DNA from: a virus
Strand: one strand, 5' to 3'
Virus record (IMG/VR): IMGVR_UViG_3300005577_000072
Coordinates: 1 to 27,284 of that record
DNA length: 27,284 nucleotides
Shown here: piece after piece, positions 1 to 7,448 of the stretch
How the letters are laid out: each line of letters opens with the position of its first letter
Numbering within the stretch: position 1 is the first letter of the stretch
Program-made: the position numbers and the translations under genes
The notes under the pieces: generated by a model
The model's input: the letters and a program-made list of their open reading frames with translations, nothing else
Told to the model about the DNA's origin: nothing
Databases searched by the model: none

Positions 1-31
1 GGCTTACCTGAGTAAATTACCCAGATAACAA

Positions 32-54
32 TAATCTGATCACTTAGGGGGCCT
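32..54 (+). promoter_or_regulatory. Possible single-subunit (T7/T3-type) phage RNA polymerase promoter
   Basis: The stretch TAATCTGATCACTTAGGGGG resembles T7/T3-type promoters: an AT-rich upstream part, a TCACT core and a run of G at the expected start. Aligned without gaps at TCACT, it matches the T3 core (TCACTAAAGGGAGA) at 10 of 14 positions, but the upstream half matches poorly. It sits ahead of the late rightward gene block, where such a promoter is expected. I saw no second copy in the window, which weakens the call. Confidence 0.2.
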
Positions 55-110
55 CAAGAAGAAATTCTCTTTTCTCGCCCACTACTTATAAGCATTCTTA
101 GGTTTACTTA

Positions 111-116
111 TATAAT
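111..116 (+). promoter_or_regulatory. Candidate sigma70-type -10 box (TATAAT)
   Basis: A perfect TATAAT lies about 64 bases before the first gene, inside an AT-rich stretch that also carries ACTTATA twice (84-90 and 106-112). No good -35 hexamer is visible at 16-18 bases upstream; the nearest weak option is TTATAA at 86-91. It may be a weak or activator-dependent host promoter for the rightward genes, or chance. Confidence 0.3.
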
Positions 117-146
117 TCTTTGGTCGTAATCCATTCTTTGGTCGTA
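115..146 (+). repeat. 14-bp perfect direct repeat, period 18
   Basis: ATTCTTTGGTCGTA occurs at 115-128 and again at 133-146, separated by four bases. The first copy overlaps the end of the TATAAT box, so the pair covers the probable start-site region. It could be a tandem operator, a processing site or a small local duplication. No palindrome is seen within the unit. Confidence 0.8.
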
Positions 147-179
147 CCCTCAGGGTCCCGGCGTAACTGGTAGGAAATC

Positions 180-857
180 ATGGAACCAGCATCCATCCGG
201 TATAACAACCCCGGAGCAATGTGGGGCGGATCAGCCCTAGCCAAGAAGTGGGGGGCCACCAAGACGGTAGGCCTGAACGACGGCCTAGGCCAAGGGAACA
301 ACATCGCTGTCTTCCCGAGCAAGGTCCGGGGTGCTGCCGCCCAGTTCGACCTCTGGCACACCAGCCCGAAGTACCATAACAAGCCTCTCCGGCAGGCCAT
401 CGCCACTTGGTCAGGTGGGAACTACGTCCGATCCTATTTGGACTTCCTCACCAAGAGGACCCCCGGCCTTACCGACGATACTCCCATCACCGATACCTTC
501 TTGTCGTCCCCCACGGGGATCGCCTTCGTCAAAGCGCAGGCATGGCACGAGGCAGGTAAACCCTACCCGATGGCAGACGACGAGTGGAAAGCCGCTCAGA
601 GCCTCGTCTATGGCCCTTCCGCAGTCAAGCTACCTACCCCCTCTAATCATCTCCCAGCGCCCTCTGGGGCCGTTATAGCGGCTACAAGCGCCGGTCTATC
701 CGCCGGGGCTGTTATCGGGGTAGCCGTGGCTGCTGCCGCCATAGCCGCAATCATCTATTTCATCATGAAGAACCGGGCTCAGAAGGCCCTAGATACCCAG
801 ATCGCCTTCGCTGAGGCGGCACTAGCCCGAGCCAAAAACACAGATGTCAAAGTTTAA
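180..857 (+). CDS. Muramidase-like peptidoglycan hydrolase with C-terminal transmembrane segment
   Basis: The 225-aa product begins with the IRYNNPGAMWGG motif (residues 6-17), typical of phage lysozyme or transglycosylase-like proteins that start with RYNNPG. It continues with features of the same family: NIAVFPSKVRGAAAQF (41-56), a conserved IATWSGGN (74-81) and HEAGKPYP (123-130). Residues 171-196 form one strongly hydrophobic Ala/Val/Ile segment, followed by a positively charged stretch and an Ala-rich helix (197-225). The enzyme part is therefore N-terminal and the anchor C-terminal, the reverse of signal-arrest-release endolysins. It probably cuts the host wall, either as the lysis enzyme or as a virion protein used at entry. 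AGGA at 172-175 precedes the ATG. It overlaps the next gene by 14 bases. The family call is by motif; catalytic residues were not proven. Confidence 0.75.
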   Translation: MEPASIRYNNPGAMWGGSALAKKWGATKTVGLNDGLGQGNNIAVFPSKVRGAAAQFDLWHTSPKYHNKPLRQAIATWSGGNYVRSYLDFLTKRTPGLTDDTPITDTFLSSPTGIAFVKAQAWHEAGKPYPMADDEWKAAQSLVYGPSAVKLPTPSNHLPAPSGAVIAATSAGLSAGAVIGVAVAAAAIAAIIYFIMKNRAQKALDTQIAFAEAALARAKNTDVKV

Positions 858-1347
858 GAATGCCTCCGGGGCGTATCTCCTAGCCGGGCTGTTCTTTGAG
901 ACGACCTCTGCGGATAAGTCCTCTGTCGTCTACACCCTGAAGAACGAAGACCACCTAGGCTACCCCTCCCTGTACCGGCTTTACATGGAAGCCAACGACC
1001 CTACCGAGTATGACTTCGCTGTCGCGAACCTCGGGGGTTGGGACCACTGGGAGCGGCTCTCGAAGTGCTCTTGGTTCAAACCTTACCTCGAAGCATGGCG
1101 TCGGGAACTTGAAGTCCGCTTTCGCGCCCAAGCCTTAAGGAACCTTCGAGAGCTTTCCAATAATGCCTCCGGCAAAGACTACTTCCAAGTAAATAAGTTC
1201 TTGGTCGGTCAGGGGTGGAAAGAAAGCGGGCCGAAGCGACGCGCAGGCCAGCCCTCAAAAGAGGACATTAAAGCGGAAGCCCACAGACTAGCCACTATCG
1301 CCAATAACCTAGATGAAGATTACCAGCGGATCACGGGGGTCAACTAG
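844..1347 (+). CDS. Probable terminase small subunit
   Basis: This 167-aa protein starts inside the end of the muramidase-like gene. It is mostly helical and charged. The C-terminal half carries an Arg-rich helix (WRRELEVRFRAQALRNLREL, 85-104), then NNASGKDYFQVNKFLVGQGW (106-125), and a basic KRRAGQPSKEDIK segment (131-143). This pattern (helices, a 'FQVNKFL..GW' stretch, then a 'GRPSKE' tail) is what I recall from small terminase subunits of some podoviruses. Such proteins bind the packaging start site and load DNA onto the large terminase. Helix-turn-helix features are not obvious, so the call rests on family memory and on lying in the same block as the large terminase (4060). An alternative is an unrelated conserved late protein. 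Confidence 0.55.
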   Translation: MSKFKNASGAYLLAGLFFETTSADKSSVVYTLKNEDHLGYPSLYRLYMEANDPTEYDFAVANLGGWDHWERLSKCSWFKPYLEAWRRELEVRFRAQALRNLRELSNNASGKDYFQVNKFLVGQGWKESGPKRRAGQPSKEDIKAEAHRLATIANNLDEDYQRITGVN

Positions 1348-1694
1348 TGGGTCTTTATAACGCTGACGGGAATATCAATCTAACATCCGTCACAGGGGCA
1401 ACCAGAACAGGGCTTTTCGCAGCTAATGGTAGTTGGAACATCGTCATCAACGATGGCACCCAACGGACTGGACTGTACCACGCTTGTGGTGCTTTCAACG
1501 CAGTTGTAACGACTAATATCTCCTCCGGGTACTACGCCCCCAATGGCAGTATGTACGTCATGTCAGACGGTGCTGGTGGATACATTCTCAACGTCCGAGG
1601 AACTCTACCTTCAGCTTTCGTATGGCTCTACGGATCGGATGGGCAATATCTCTTGGGTAACGACGGACAACAACTTTACGGAAGGGCACCATAA
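1347..1694 (+). CDS. Small repeat protein, likely virion or appendage component
   Basis: The 115-aa frame starts with GTG at 1347, overlapping the upstream TAG by one base, with a GGGGG Shine-Dalgarno-like run at about 1335-1339. The sequence consists of about four imperfect repeats of 15-20 residues around a 'GLY.A.G..N' core: GLYNADGNINL (2-12), TGLFAANGSWNIVI (21-34), TGLYHACGAFNAVV (41-54) and SGYYAPNGSMYVM (60-72). A looser copy, WLYGSDGQYLLG, follows near 93-104. Such short beta-repeats suggest a beta-stack or a small trimeric fibre element. It lies directly before two probable tail appendage genes, consistent with a receptor-binding or fibre accessory role. No enzymatic motif is seen. 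The name is an inference from repeat style and neighbourhood. Confidence 0.6.
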   Translation: MGLYNADGNINLTSVTGATRTGLFAANGSWNIVINDGTQRTGLYHACGAFNAVVTTNISSGYYAPNGSMYVMSDGAGGYILNVRGTLPSAFVWLYGSDGQYLLGNDGQQLYGRAP

Positions 1695-2618
1695 ATGGCT
1701 CGCGAGATCAACTATACCGATATGCGCGGAGCGCCGTTTGTAGCTCCGACCTTTACAGCTAACGCTTACACGACCGTCCTTGCTGACCTACAGACTATCT
1801 TAGGTGTCGACGCAAGTGGTGCTGAAAAGACCGTCACGCTGATATCAGCGGCAACAGCCGGTGTCGACGCAGTACAGACTATCGTCAAGACGGATACCAG
1901 CACGCTCCGAGTGATCATCAAGAATGCCTCGGCGGTTATTATCGGTGTCCTCACGGCGAAGGGTCAATCCATGTCCTTCCGAAGTGATGGCGCGAACTGG
2001 ATGCGGCTCGGCATAGACGGCTACAAAGCCCCATACTACGAAGTCGGGCGCGACTACCCGCCAGTTCCGTTCCCCTCGACATATGCCACGTTCAACACCC
2101 CGGTGCAGGATAAGCTATACTTCTGCCTCATCACGCTTCGCGATCAGGCCAAGATCGACGCACTGCTGTTCAACCGCGTAAATGCGGCGACTGGTACTAT
2201 CAAATGTAAACTGGCGCTGTATGGGTTAAGCTCGGCCAACTGGTACAAGCCTGACGGCGGCGCTTTGCTGGCGCAGTCTGCGGCTGAAATCACCCAAGGT
2301 ACGGGCGGTGGCGGTGTTGACACTTCAGCCCTCGACAGTACGGTTCTAATCGATCAGGGCGCGGTATGGGCCGCTGTGATGTTCGGTGGTGGTGGCGCTA
2401 CGGTTGCCCAAACGCTTTCGATGAACCAGCCGATGTCCGGACTTTTTGGTGGTGCTACAGTAGCCGAAGCTGTCGGTTCATCCACCGCTACTGGCAAAGG
2501 CTGGTCGGCTGCGAATACTTATGTAAGTGGTTTTCCTTCGACTGCTCCGGCCTGCACTATTGTCACCGGCACGACTGCTGATCCTGCAATTCCAGCGATT
2601 GGTTGGAGAGCGGCGTAA
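1695..2618 (+). CDS. Probable tail appendage / tail fibre protein
   Basis: This 307-aa protein begins immediately after the previous stop codon (TAA then ATG). The first about 105 residues look like a beta-rich adaptor module with repeated valine/threonine strands, ending near 'GQSMSFRSDGANWMRLG', a style common in phage fibre and baseplate-decorating proteins. The centre is a second beta-rich domain. A Gly-rich linker (TGGGGVD, about 203-209) leads to an Ala/Gly/Thr-rich C-terminal third. There are no signal peptide, membrane segments or enzyme motifs. It overlaps the GH26-like gene by one base, so the two are probably co-translated and may form one adsorption apparatus: this protein as base or spacer, the hydrolase as tip. 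Function is inferred from composition and context only. Confidence 0.55.
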   Translation: MAREINYTDMRGAPFVAPTFTANAYTTVLADLQTILGVDASGAEKTVTLISAATAGVDAVQTIVKTDTSTLRVIIKNASAVIIGVLTAKGQSMSFRSDGANWMRLGIDGYKAPYYEVGRDYPPVPFPSTYATFNTPVQDKLYFCLITLRDQAKIDALLFNRVNAATGTIKCKLALYGLSSANWYKPDGGALLAQSAAEITQGTGGGGVDTSALDSTVLIDQGAVWAAVMFGGGGATVAQTLSMNQPMSGLFGGATVAEAVGSSTATGKGWSAANTYVSGFPSTAPACTIVTGTTADPAIPAIGWRAA

Positions 2619-3685
2619 TGGTTTTAGGGGTACGATCCGGTCCCTCTCGTTCTCCGAGGGATGTCAACCTTCATACATGGCCCGCTAGCCTAGCCCCGCT
2701 AGCGATTTATCATGGCTATGGTAGCGTCAATGCTGAAGATACGCTCAGCATGGACCGGATGATAAATAAGAAAGTGCCGTGGGGTCATGGTTTTCTAGAC
2801 CAAGCTTCTTTTGCAAACTTGGCGAATTCGGTTGGCTTGTTGGGAAGTGGGTCTGGTGGTGCTATCGCCAGCCATGCCAGAATGGGACGATCCAATGTGG
2901 TCGTGTCTGTGCCACTGGCAACCAATACCGCAGGACAAGCCTTATCGGATGTCGCCGCCGGAACTTGGGACGCCTCATTTACCGCGATGGCGAACGCTGT
3001 TCTAGCGTTAGGTTATACTGCACCCGTCTTTCGACTCGGCTGGGAATTCCAGATTTCGTGGGCTTGGCAGGTCACTGATGCAACGTCATCGACTAACTAC
3101 AAAGCGGCTTTCCAGCGGGTGTACGGTCTGCTAAAGGCGGTTATCCCGGGTTGCAAAGTCTGTTGGTGTATCAATCCCGGCGTCGGCGCCTACGATCCAG
3201 TATTGAGCTACCCCGGTGATGCGTACGTCGACTACATCGGTATCGACGCGTACGACAGTTCACAGCACGCCGCTACCGCTGGCGCAGATGGAGTTAACGC
3301 TTCGATCCGCTGGACGCGGGATGTGGTCGGAAGTCTCGCGAGTACCGATGACGGAACGACAGCTCCTTACGGTCTAGCATGGTTAGCTTCGTTCGGTACG
3401 GCTCACAACAAGGGTATCTGTATCCCTGAGTGGGGCTGTATTTATCAACCGGGAAATGCCAACCATAACTGCGCTGACGATGCCACGTATATTACAAATA
3501 TGTTGAACTGGATCGTCGCCAACAACGTCGTCTTTCACGGGTACTTCGAAAGCAATTCTACCCCGACGACCCAGAACTATTCTCTGTCGCGGTCAACCAA
3601 CATCGTAGGTGTTGCGCCGCTCTATCCACTGGACAACAAACCGTTGTCGGCTGCGGCATTCAAAGCTTTTTACGATCAGTATTGA
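2618..3685 (+). CDS. GH26-like glycoside hydrolase, putative capsule/exopolysaccharide depolymerase
   Basis: I place the start at ATG 2618 (TAATG overlap, GGAGAG at 2605-2610) rather than the in-frame TTG at 2603. The 355-aa product resembles a glycoside hydrolase family 26 (beta-mannanase-type) TIM barrel. RLGWEF (139-144) fits the acid/base strand with Glu143. IPEWG (269-273) fits the nucleophile strand with Glu271. Between them are CKVCWCINPG (179-188) and the strand YVDYIGIDAYD (203-213), and a late aromatic strand lies at FHGYFES (306-312). Family 26 enzymes cleave beta-mannans and related glucans with retention. In a phage late operon beside fibre genes, the likely job is to degrade host surface polysaccharide at adsorption. 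There is no signal peptide, fitting a virion protein. The true substrate cannot be told. Confidence 0.75.
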   Translation: MVLGVRSGPSRSPRDVNLHTWPASLAPLAIYHGYGSVNAEDTLSMDRMINKKVPWGHGFLDQASFANLANSVGLLGSGSGGAIASHARMGRSNVVVSVPLATNTAGQALSDVAAGTWDASFTAMANAVLALGYTAPVFRLGWEFQISWAWQVTDATSSTNYKAAFQRVYGLLKAVIPGCKVCWCINPGVGAYDPVLSYPGDAYVDYIGIDAYDSSQHAATAGADGVNASIRWTRDVVGSLASTDDGTTAPYGLAWLASFGTAHNKGICIPEWGCIYQPGNANHNCADDATYITNMLNWIVANNVVFHGYFESNSTPTTQNYSLSRSTNIVGVAPLYPLDNKPLSAAAFKAFYDQY

Positions 3686-3686
3686 T

Positions 3687-3851
3687 ATGACTGACAAAGA
3701 GCAAAAGGACCTCATCAAAGAAGCGATCAAAGAATGGATGAATGAGCGCTACGCCGAAGTCGGTCGTTGGACGATACGCATTATCTTCACCACCGCCCTC
3801 TTCGGTCTTCTTTGGGCCTACATTCAAACAAGAGGATTTAAATTCCCATGA
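3687..3851 (+). CDS. Small single-span membrane protein (holin-like candidate)
   Basis: I choose ATG 3687, just after the hydrolase stop, over an earlier in-frame start that would overlap that gene by 77 bases. The 54-aa product has a charged amphipathic N-terminal helix (KEQKDLIKEAIKEWMNERYA, 4-23), then one hydrophobic segment (about 29-46), and a short basic tail. Small proteins of this shape are common beside the large terminase gene in podoviruses. Gene 17.5 of T7, a holin, is in a comparable place between the fibre and terminase genes. A holin or other inner-membrane role is possible but not shown. No strong Shine-Dalgarno site is visible, so translation is probably coupled to the upstream gene. 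It overlaps the next gene by four bases (ATGA). Confidence 0.6.
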   Translation: MTDKEQKDLIKEAIKEWMNERYAEVGRWTIRIIFTTALFGLLWAYIQTRGFKFP

Positions 3852-4060
3852 GTATCGATGCATTCAATAATGTTCTGACTGGAGCCCTAGACAAGGTGAT
3901 CCCGAATTCTACGATGGATGTTCATTCTCGGTCGCAGAACGGTGGTGATGCTCAACAGGCCCTCCAGACTACGTGGCGCGATCCCGGTTCTTACATGGCC
4001 GGCTCTCCACCCGATAAAGCTGAACGTCCAGCGCGACGAGGTGGCATCGGGGTATTCTAA
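3848..4060 (+). CDS. Hypothetical protein (70 aa)
   Basis: I do not recognise this protein. It has an AGAGGA ribosome site at 3831-3836 and overlaps both neighbours (ATGA before, TAATG after), which argues that it is a real, translationally coupled gene. The sequence is hydrophilic, with a Ser/Asn/Gln-rich middle and a Pro/Arg-rich C-terminus ending RRGGIGVF. It is probably largely disordered, with no membrane segment and no cysteines. The ending is oddly similar to that of the next gene product, the large terminase (PRFGGVF). That could be chance or a shared short binding motif. Its fixed place directly upstream of the terminase hints at a packaging or virion role, but this is only context. 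Confidence 0.6.
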   Translation: MSIDAFNNVLTGALDKVIPNSTMDVHSRSQNGGDAQQALQTTWRDPGSYMAGSPPDKAERPARRGGIGVF

Positions 4061-5619
4061 TGTCATCGCGAAAGGACAAGAAGGCGGAGATTAGAGAACT
4101 AGCCGAAGCCGATCTTGAGACTTTCGCTAGGTTAGTTCTTCCCAATAGAGTCTATGGTGCAGTCCACGTAGAACTCTTCAAATGGTGGACTAGAGAAGAT
4201 GCTAAATCTCATCAGCTCGTGCTACTCCCCCGAGATCATGGCAAGTCTGCAATGGTGGCTATTCGAGCCGCATGGAGAATTGTACGTGATCCAGCAGTCC
4301 GCATCCTCTATATTTCATCGACTGCAAACCTTGCCTACAAGCAACTCGGCGCTATCAAAGATATTCTTACATCCGATATTGTAAGATTTTACTGGCCGGA
4401 GTTGGTCCACCCTGACGAGGGGAAACGTACGAAGTGGACAGAAGCAGAAATAGCGGTGGATCATCCAATCCGAAAAGCTGAGAACGTCCGCGATCCTACT
4501 GTTTTCACCGCAGGGTTGACTACTTCGATCACCGGCCTCCATGCTGACGTTATCATCCTCGACGACGTAGTGGTTAAGGAGAACGCCTACACGCAGGAAA
4601 GTAGGCAGAAGGTCGCAGAGCAATACTCCCTTCTAGCTTCTATTGGCGACGCTGGTGTGGAAGAATGGGCAGTAGGCACTCGGTATCATCCTAAGGACCT
4701 CTACCACGATCTCATTAACATCGGCGTAGAACAGTTCGACGATAACGCTGAGATTACCGCAATCGAGTCGTTGTATGAAGTCTTCGAGAGACAGGTCGAA
4801 AGTAGAGGCGACGGTACGGGTGAGTTTCTCTGGCCCGTACAGTTCCGGAAGGATGGCAAACCTTTTGGCTTTAATCGAGAAATACTCGCGAGAAAACGAG
4901 CAGCCTATCTCGATAAAGTTCAATATAGAGCCCAATACTACAACGATCCGAATGATCCAGACGGAGGCGGAATTTCGAAAGAGTGCTTCCAGTATTACGA
5001 CAGAGCACATCTTAGCCGAAACGCTGGGTACTGGTATTATAAACAAAACAAGCTGAACGTCGTAGCGGCTATCGACTTCGCCTACTCCAGTAAGGAGCGG
5101 GCTGACTACACAGCAATCGCTGTCGTAGGTATCGATGCCAATAGGAATTACTACGTTCTTGAGATCGACCGGTTCAAAGTAGGTGATACGAATAAAATCG
5201 CGACTTACTTCAGCCACCTTCTCACCCTCCATCAGAAATGGGACTTCCGGAAGGTCCACGCTGAAATCACAGCAGCCCAACAGGTAATCGTCGATGATCT
5301 TAAACAAAATTATATTCGTATTCATGGTCTTGCTTTGTCTATCATCGACCATCGACCTACGGGTAAGCAGGGGTCAAAGGAGGAACGTCTTGAAGCCATC
5401 CTTGGTCCGCGCTACGACAATCGGCAAATCTGGCATTACCTTGGCGGAAATTGTCAAACACTCGAAGAAGAACTCATCTTGAACAATCCTCCGCACGACG
5501 ACTGCAAAGACGCTCTCGCCTCAGCTATTGAGATCGCGATGGCCCCGGCTCAAACAGCCGCTACAAGTCTTCCGCAAATTCCTTACAAAAGTAATCCTAG
5601 ATTTGGAGGCGTATTCTAA
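4060..5619 (+). CDS. terL: Terminase large subunit (packaging ATPase/nuclease)
   Basis: The 519-aa product has the two-domain plan of podovirus large terminases. The N-terminal ATPase shows a Walker A-like loop LLPRDHGKS (55-63), a motif YISSTANLAYKQ (84-95) and Walker B VIILDD (164-169) with the acidic pair Asp168/Asp169. The C-terminal RNase H-like nuclease shows AAIDFAYSSKERADYTAIAVVG (336-357; Asp339 as metal ligand), HAE (400-402; Glu402) and HDDCKDALASA (479-489; Asp484). The protein docks on the portal, pumps DNA into the prohead and cuts the concatemer. It overlaps the gene before and the portal gene after by one base each (TAATG). Length and motif order fit T7 gp19-type terminases. 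The call is secure; the subfamily is less so. Confidence 0.95.
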   Translation: MSSRKDKKAEIRELAEADLETFARLVLPNRVYGAVHVELFKWWTREDAKSHQLVLLPRDHGKSAMVAIRAAWRIVRDPAVRILYISSTANLAYKQLGAIKDILTSDIVRFYWPELVHPDEGKRTKWTEAEIAVDHPIRKAENVRDPTVFTAGLTTSITGLHADVIILDDVVVKENAYTQESRQKVAEQYSLLASIGDAGVEEWAVGTRYHPKDLYHDLINIGVEQFDDNAEITAIESLYEVFERQVESRGDGTGEFLWPVQFRKDGKPFGFNREILARKRAAYLDKVQYRAQYYNDPNDPDGGGISKECFQYYDRAHLSRNAGYWYYKQNKLNVVAAIDFAYSSKERADYTAIAVVGIDANRNYYVLEIDRFKVGDTNKIATYFSHLLTLHQKWDFRKVHAEITAAQQVIVDDLKQNYIRIHGLALSIIDHRPTGKQGSKEERLEAILGPRYDNRQIWHYLGGNCQTLEEELILNNPPHDDCKDALASAIEIAMAPAQTAATSLPQIPYKSNPRFGGVF

Positions 5620-7448
5620 TGGCAGGTAAAGTTCTTAACCTGACCGACTTCATGTCTCCTGATCAACTTGGCAATCACGTTGCTAAGTTCTGGACTACGA
5701 ATAATACTCTCCGTCAGGATTGGCTGAACGAGAAGATCGAATTGCGGAAGTACGTCTTCGCTACGAGTACGCAGAAGACTAACAACGCCACTCAGATGTG
5801 GAAGAATACCACTACCATTCCAAAGATTTGTCAGATCAGAGATAATCTCACAGCGAACTACTATCTAAATAGTTTTCCTCGAAGGATGTGGTTCGATTGG
5901 GAAGCTGACAACGACGACAGTAACCAACAGGATAAACGCGAAGCGATTAAAACGATCACTCGGTATTGGGTCAACTATGGCCAGTTCAAAGCCGAGATGA
6001 AGAAGTGTATCGACGACTTCGTTGATTACGGGAATTGCTTCGGTACGGTAGACTGGGTAGACCAGCGGATTAAACTCAAGGACGGAAAGGAACAAGTCGG
6101 CTATGTCGGTCCCTGCCTCCGGAGGATTTCTCCGCTTGATATCGTCTTCAATCCGACCGCTCCGTCGTTTCGTGAGACGCCTAAGGTTGTACGCAGCATT
6201 ATCTCGTTTGGAGAACTCAAGAAACTTCTTATCAACCAGAGCACTCCAGAGAACAAAAAGGAATACGAAGAACTCTTCGCCTATCTAAGAGATATCCGAA
6301 GGACGGCCCAGACCTACACAGGTGACATGGCAGGCTTCGATGAGCAGTACGCGATGGATGGTTTCACGTCCTTCCGTAGTTATCTCGTCTCGGATATGGT
6401 GGAAATTCTGACTTTCTACGGTGACGTATACGATTGGGACAAAGATGAATTCCTTGAGAACTATGTCATTACCGTCGTTGACCGTCATAAGGTCATCGGC
6501 AAGAAACCAAATCCGAGTTATTTCGGCTACGCTCCCATTTTCCATTGTGGGTGGCGGCCTCGCCAAGACAACCTCTGGGCGATGGGTCCACTGGACAACC
6601 TTGTCGGGATGCAGTTCCGCGTCGATTATGTAGAGAACCAAAAGGCCGACTATCTAACCATTTCTATGGCCCCGCCCCTGAAGATCAAAGGTACTGTCCA
6701 AGATTTTACTTGGGGGCCGATGGCGAGAATTTACTGCGGTGACGATGGGGACGTAGAAGTCCTCATGCCGAACCTGAACATTCTTCAGTTGAATACCGAG
6801 CTTGCCTTCTTGTTCCAGACTATGGAAGTAATCGCTGGGGCTCCCGGTGAGCAAATGGGGATCAGGTCTCCGGGCGAGAAAACGGCATACGAAGTTCAGA
6901 AATTAGACAATGCTGCCAGCCGTATCTACGGCGCTCGCATCCAGATGTACGAAGAACAGTTCACTGAGAATGTCCTCAACGCCCTTCTGGAAATGGGCCG
7001 CCGGAATATCTCCGGTACGCAATCAATCCCGGTGTTTGATGATGATTTTAACTTCCAGTCCTTTCTCGATCTCTCAGCAGCGGATATCACAGGGGCAGGC
7101 AGGCTCAAGCCCGTAGCCGCTAGGAACTTCGCTGAAAAGGCCGAACTCCTACAAAATCTGAATACCTTCTTCAACTCACCGATGGGCCAAGACCCGACGG
7201 TGGCAGTCCACTTCTCTGGCATCCAGATGGCTAAGTTTCTAGCAGATGAGTTCCAGATCAAGGATTACAATATCGTTCAGCCCTTTGTTCGACTAGCTGA
7301 ACAGGCCGACGCACAGAGACTTGCTCAGGCGTATCAACAGCAGGTCGGCATGGAAGCAATGACACCCACAGGTCTGACACCGGATGACCATGATCCGAGT
7401 GTTGCTCCCGTACCGCAAGTCCCTCAGCCTCAAGAACCGCCTAAATGA
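5619..7448 (+). CDS. Portal (head-tail connector) protein
   Basis: The 609-aa product follows the large terminase with a one-base overlap and a GGAGG site at 5605-5609. It resembles podovirus T7 gp8-type connectors: a helical N-terminus with WKNTTTIPKI and IRDNLTANYY (61-82), a central region with FHCGWRPRQDNLWAMGPLDN, and the characteristic RSPGEKTAYEVQKLDNAASR stretch starting near residue 416. A long helix, RIYGARIQMYEEQFTENVLN, follows and would line the stem and crown. The C-terminus is Gln/Pro-rich (from about 575) and probably disordered. Twelve copies would form the unique vertex through which DNA enters and leaves; the adaptor (13145) and nozzle (14202) proteins attach below. It overlaps the next gene by four bases (ATGA). 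Confidence 0.93.
   Translation: MAGKVLNLTDFMSPDQLGNHVAKFWTTNNTLRQDWLNEKIELRKYVFATSTQKTNNATQMWKNTTTIPKICQIRDNLTANYYLNSFPRRMWFDWEADNDDSNQQDKREAIKTITRYWVNYGQFKAEMKKCIDDFVDYGNCFGTVDWVDQRIKLKDGKEQVGYVGPCLRRISPLDIVFNPTAPSFRETPKVVRSIISFGELKKLLINQSTPENKKEYEELFAYLRDIRRTAQTYTGDMAGFDEQYAMDGFTSFRSYLVSDMVEILTFYGDVYDWDKDEFLENYVITVVDRHKVIGKKPNPSYFGYAPIFHCGWRPRQDNLWAMGPLDNLVGMQFRVDYVENQKADYLTISMAPPLKIKGTVQDFTWGPMARIYCGDDGDVEVLMPNLNILQLNTELAFLFQTMEVIAGAPGEQMGIRSPGEKTAYEVQKLDNAASRIYGARIQMYEEQFTENVLNALLEMGRRNISGTQSIPVFDDDFNFQSFLDLSAADITGAGRLKPVAARNFAEKAELLQNLNTFFNSPMGQDPTVAVHFSGIQMAKFLADEFQIKDYNIVQPFVRLAEQADAQRLAQAYQQQVGMEAMTPTGLTPDDHDPSVAPVPQVPQPQEPPK

Noticed and set aside
147-156. Small hairpin around CCCTCAGGG in the leader
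   Set aside because: The stem is only about four base pairs with a three-base loop, too weak to call a terminator or regulatory structure.
104-406. 100-aa minus-strand open frame across the leader and the start of the muramidase-like gene
   Set aside because: It overlaps a well-supported coding region and the direct repeat, and shows no motif or ribosome site.
2603-2617. Upstream TTG start for the GH26-like gene
   Set aside because: The GGAGAG at 2605-2610 is positioned for ATG 2618, which also forms a TAATG overlap like most genes here.
4633-5352. 239-aa minus-strand open frame inside the large terminase gene
   Set aside because: The opposite strand encodes clear terminase nuclease motifs over the same bases; the antisense frame has no ribosome site or recognisable domain.
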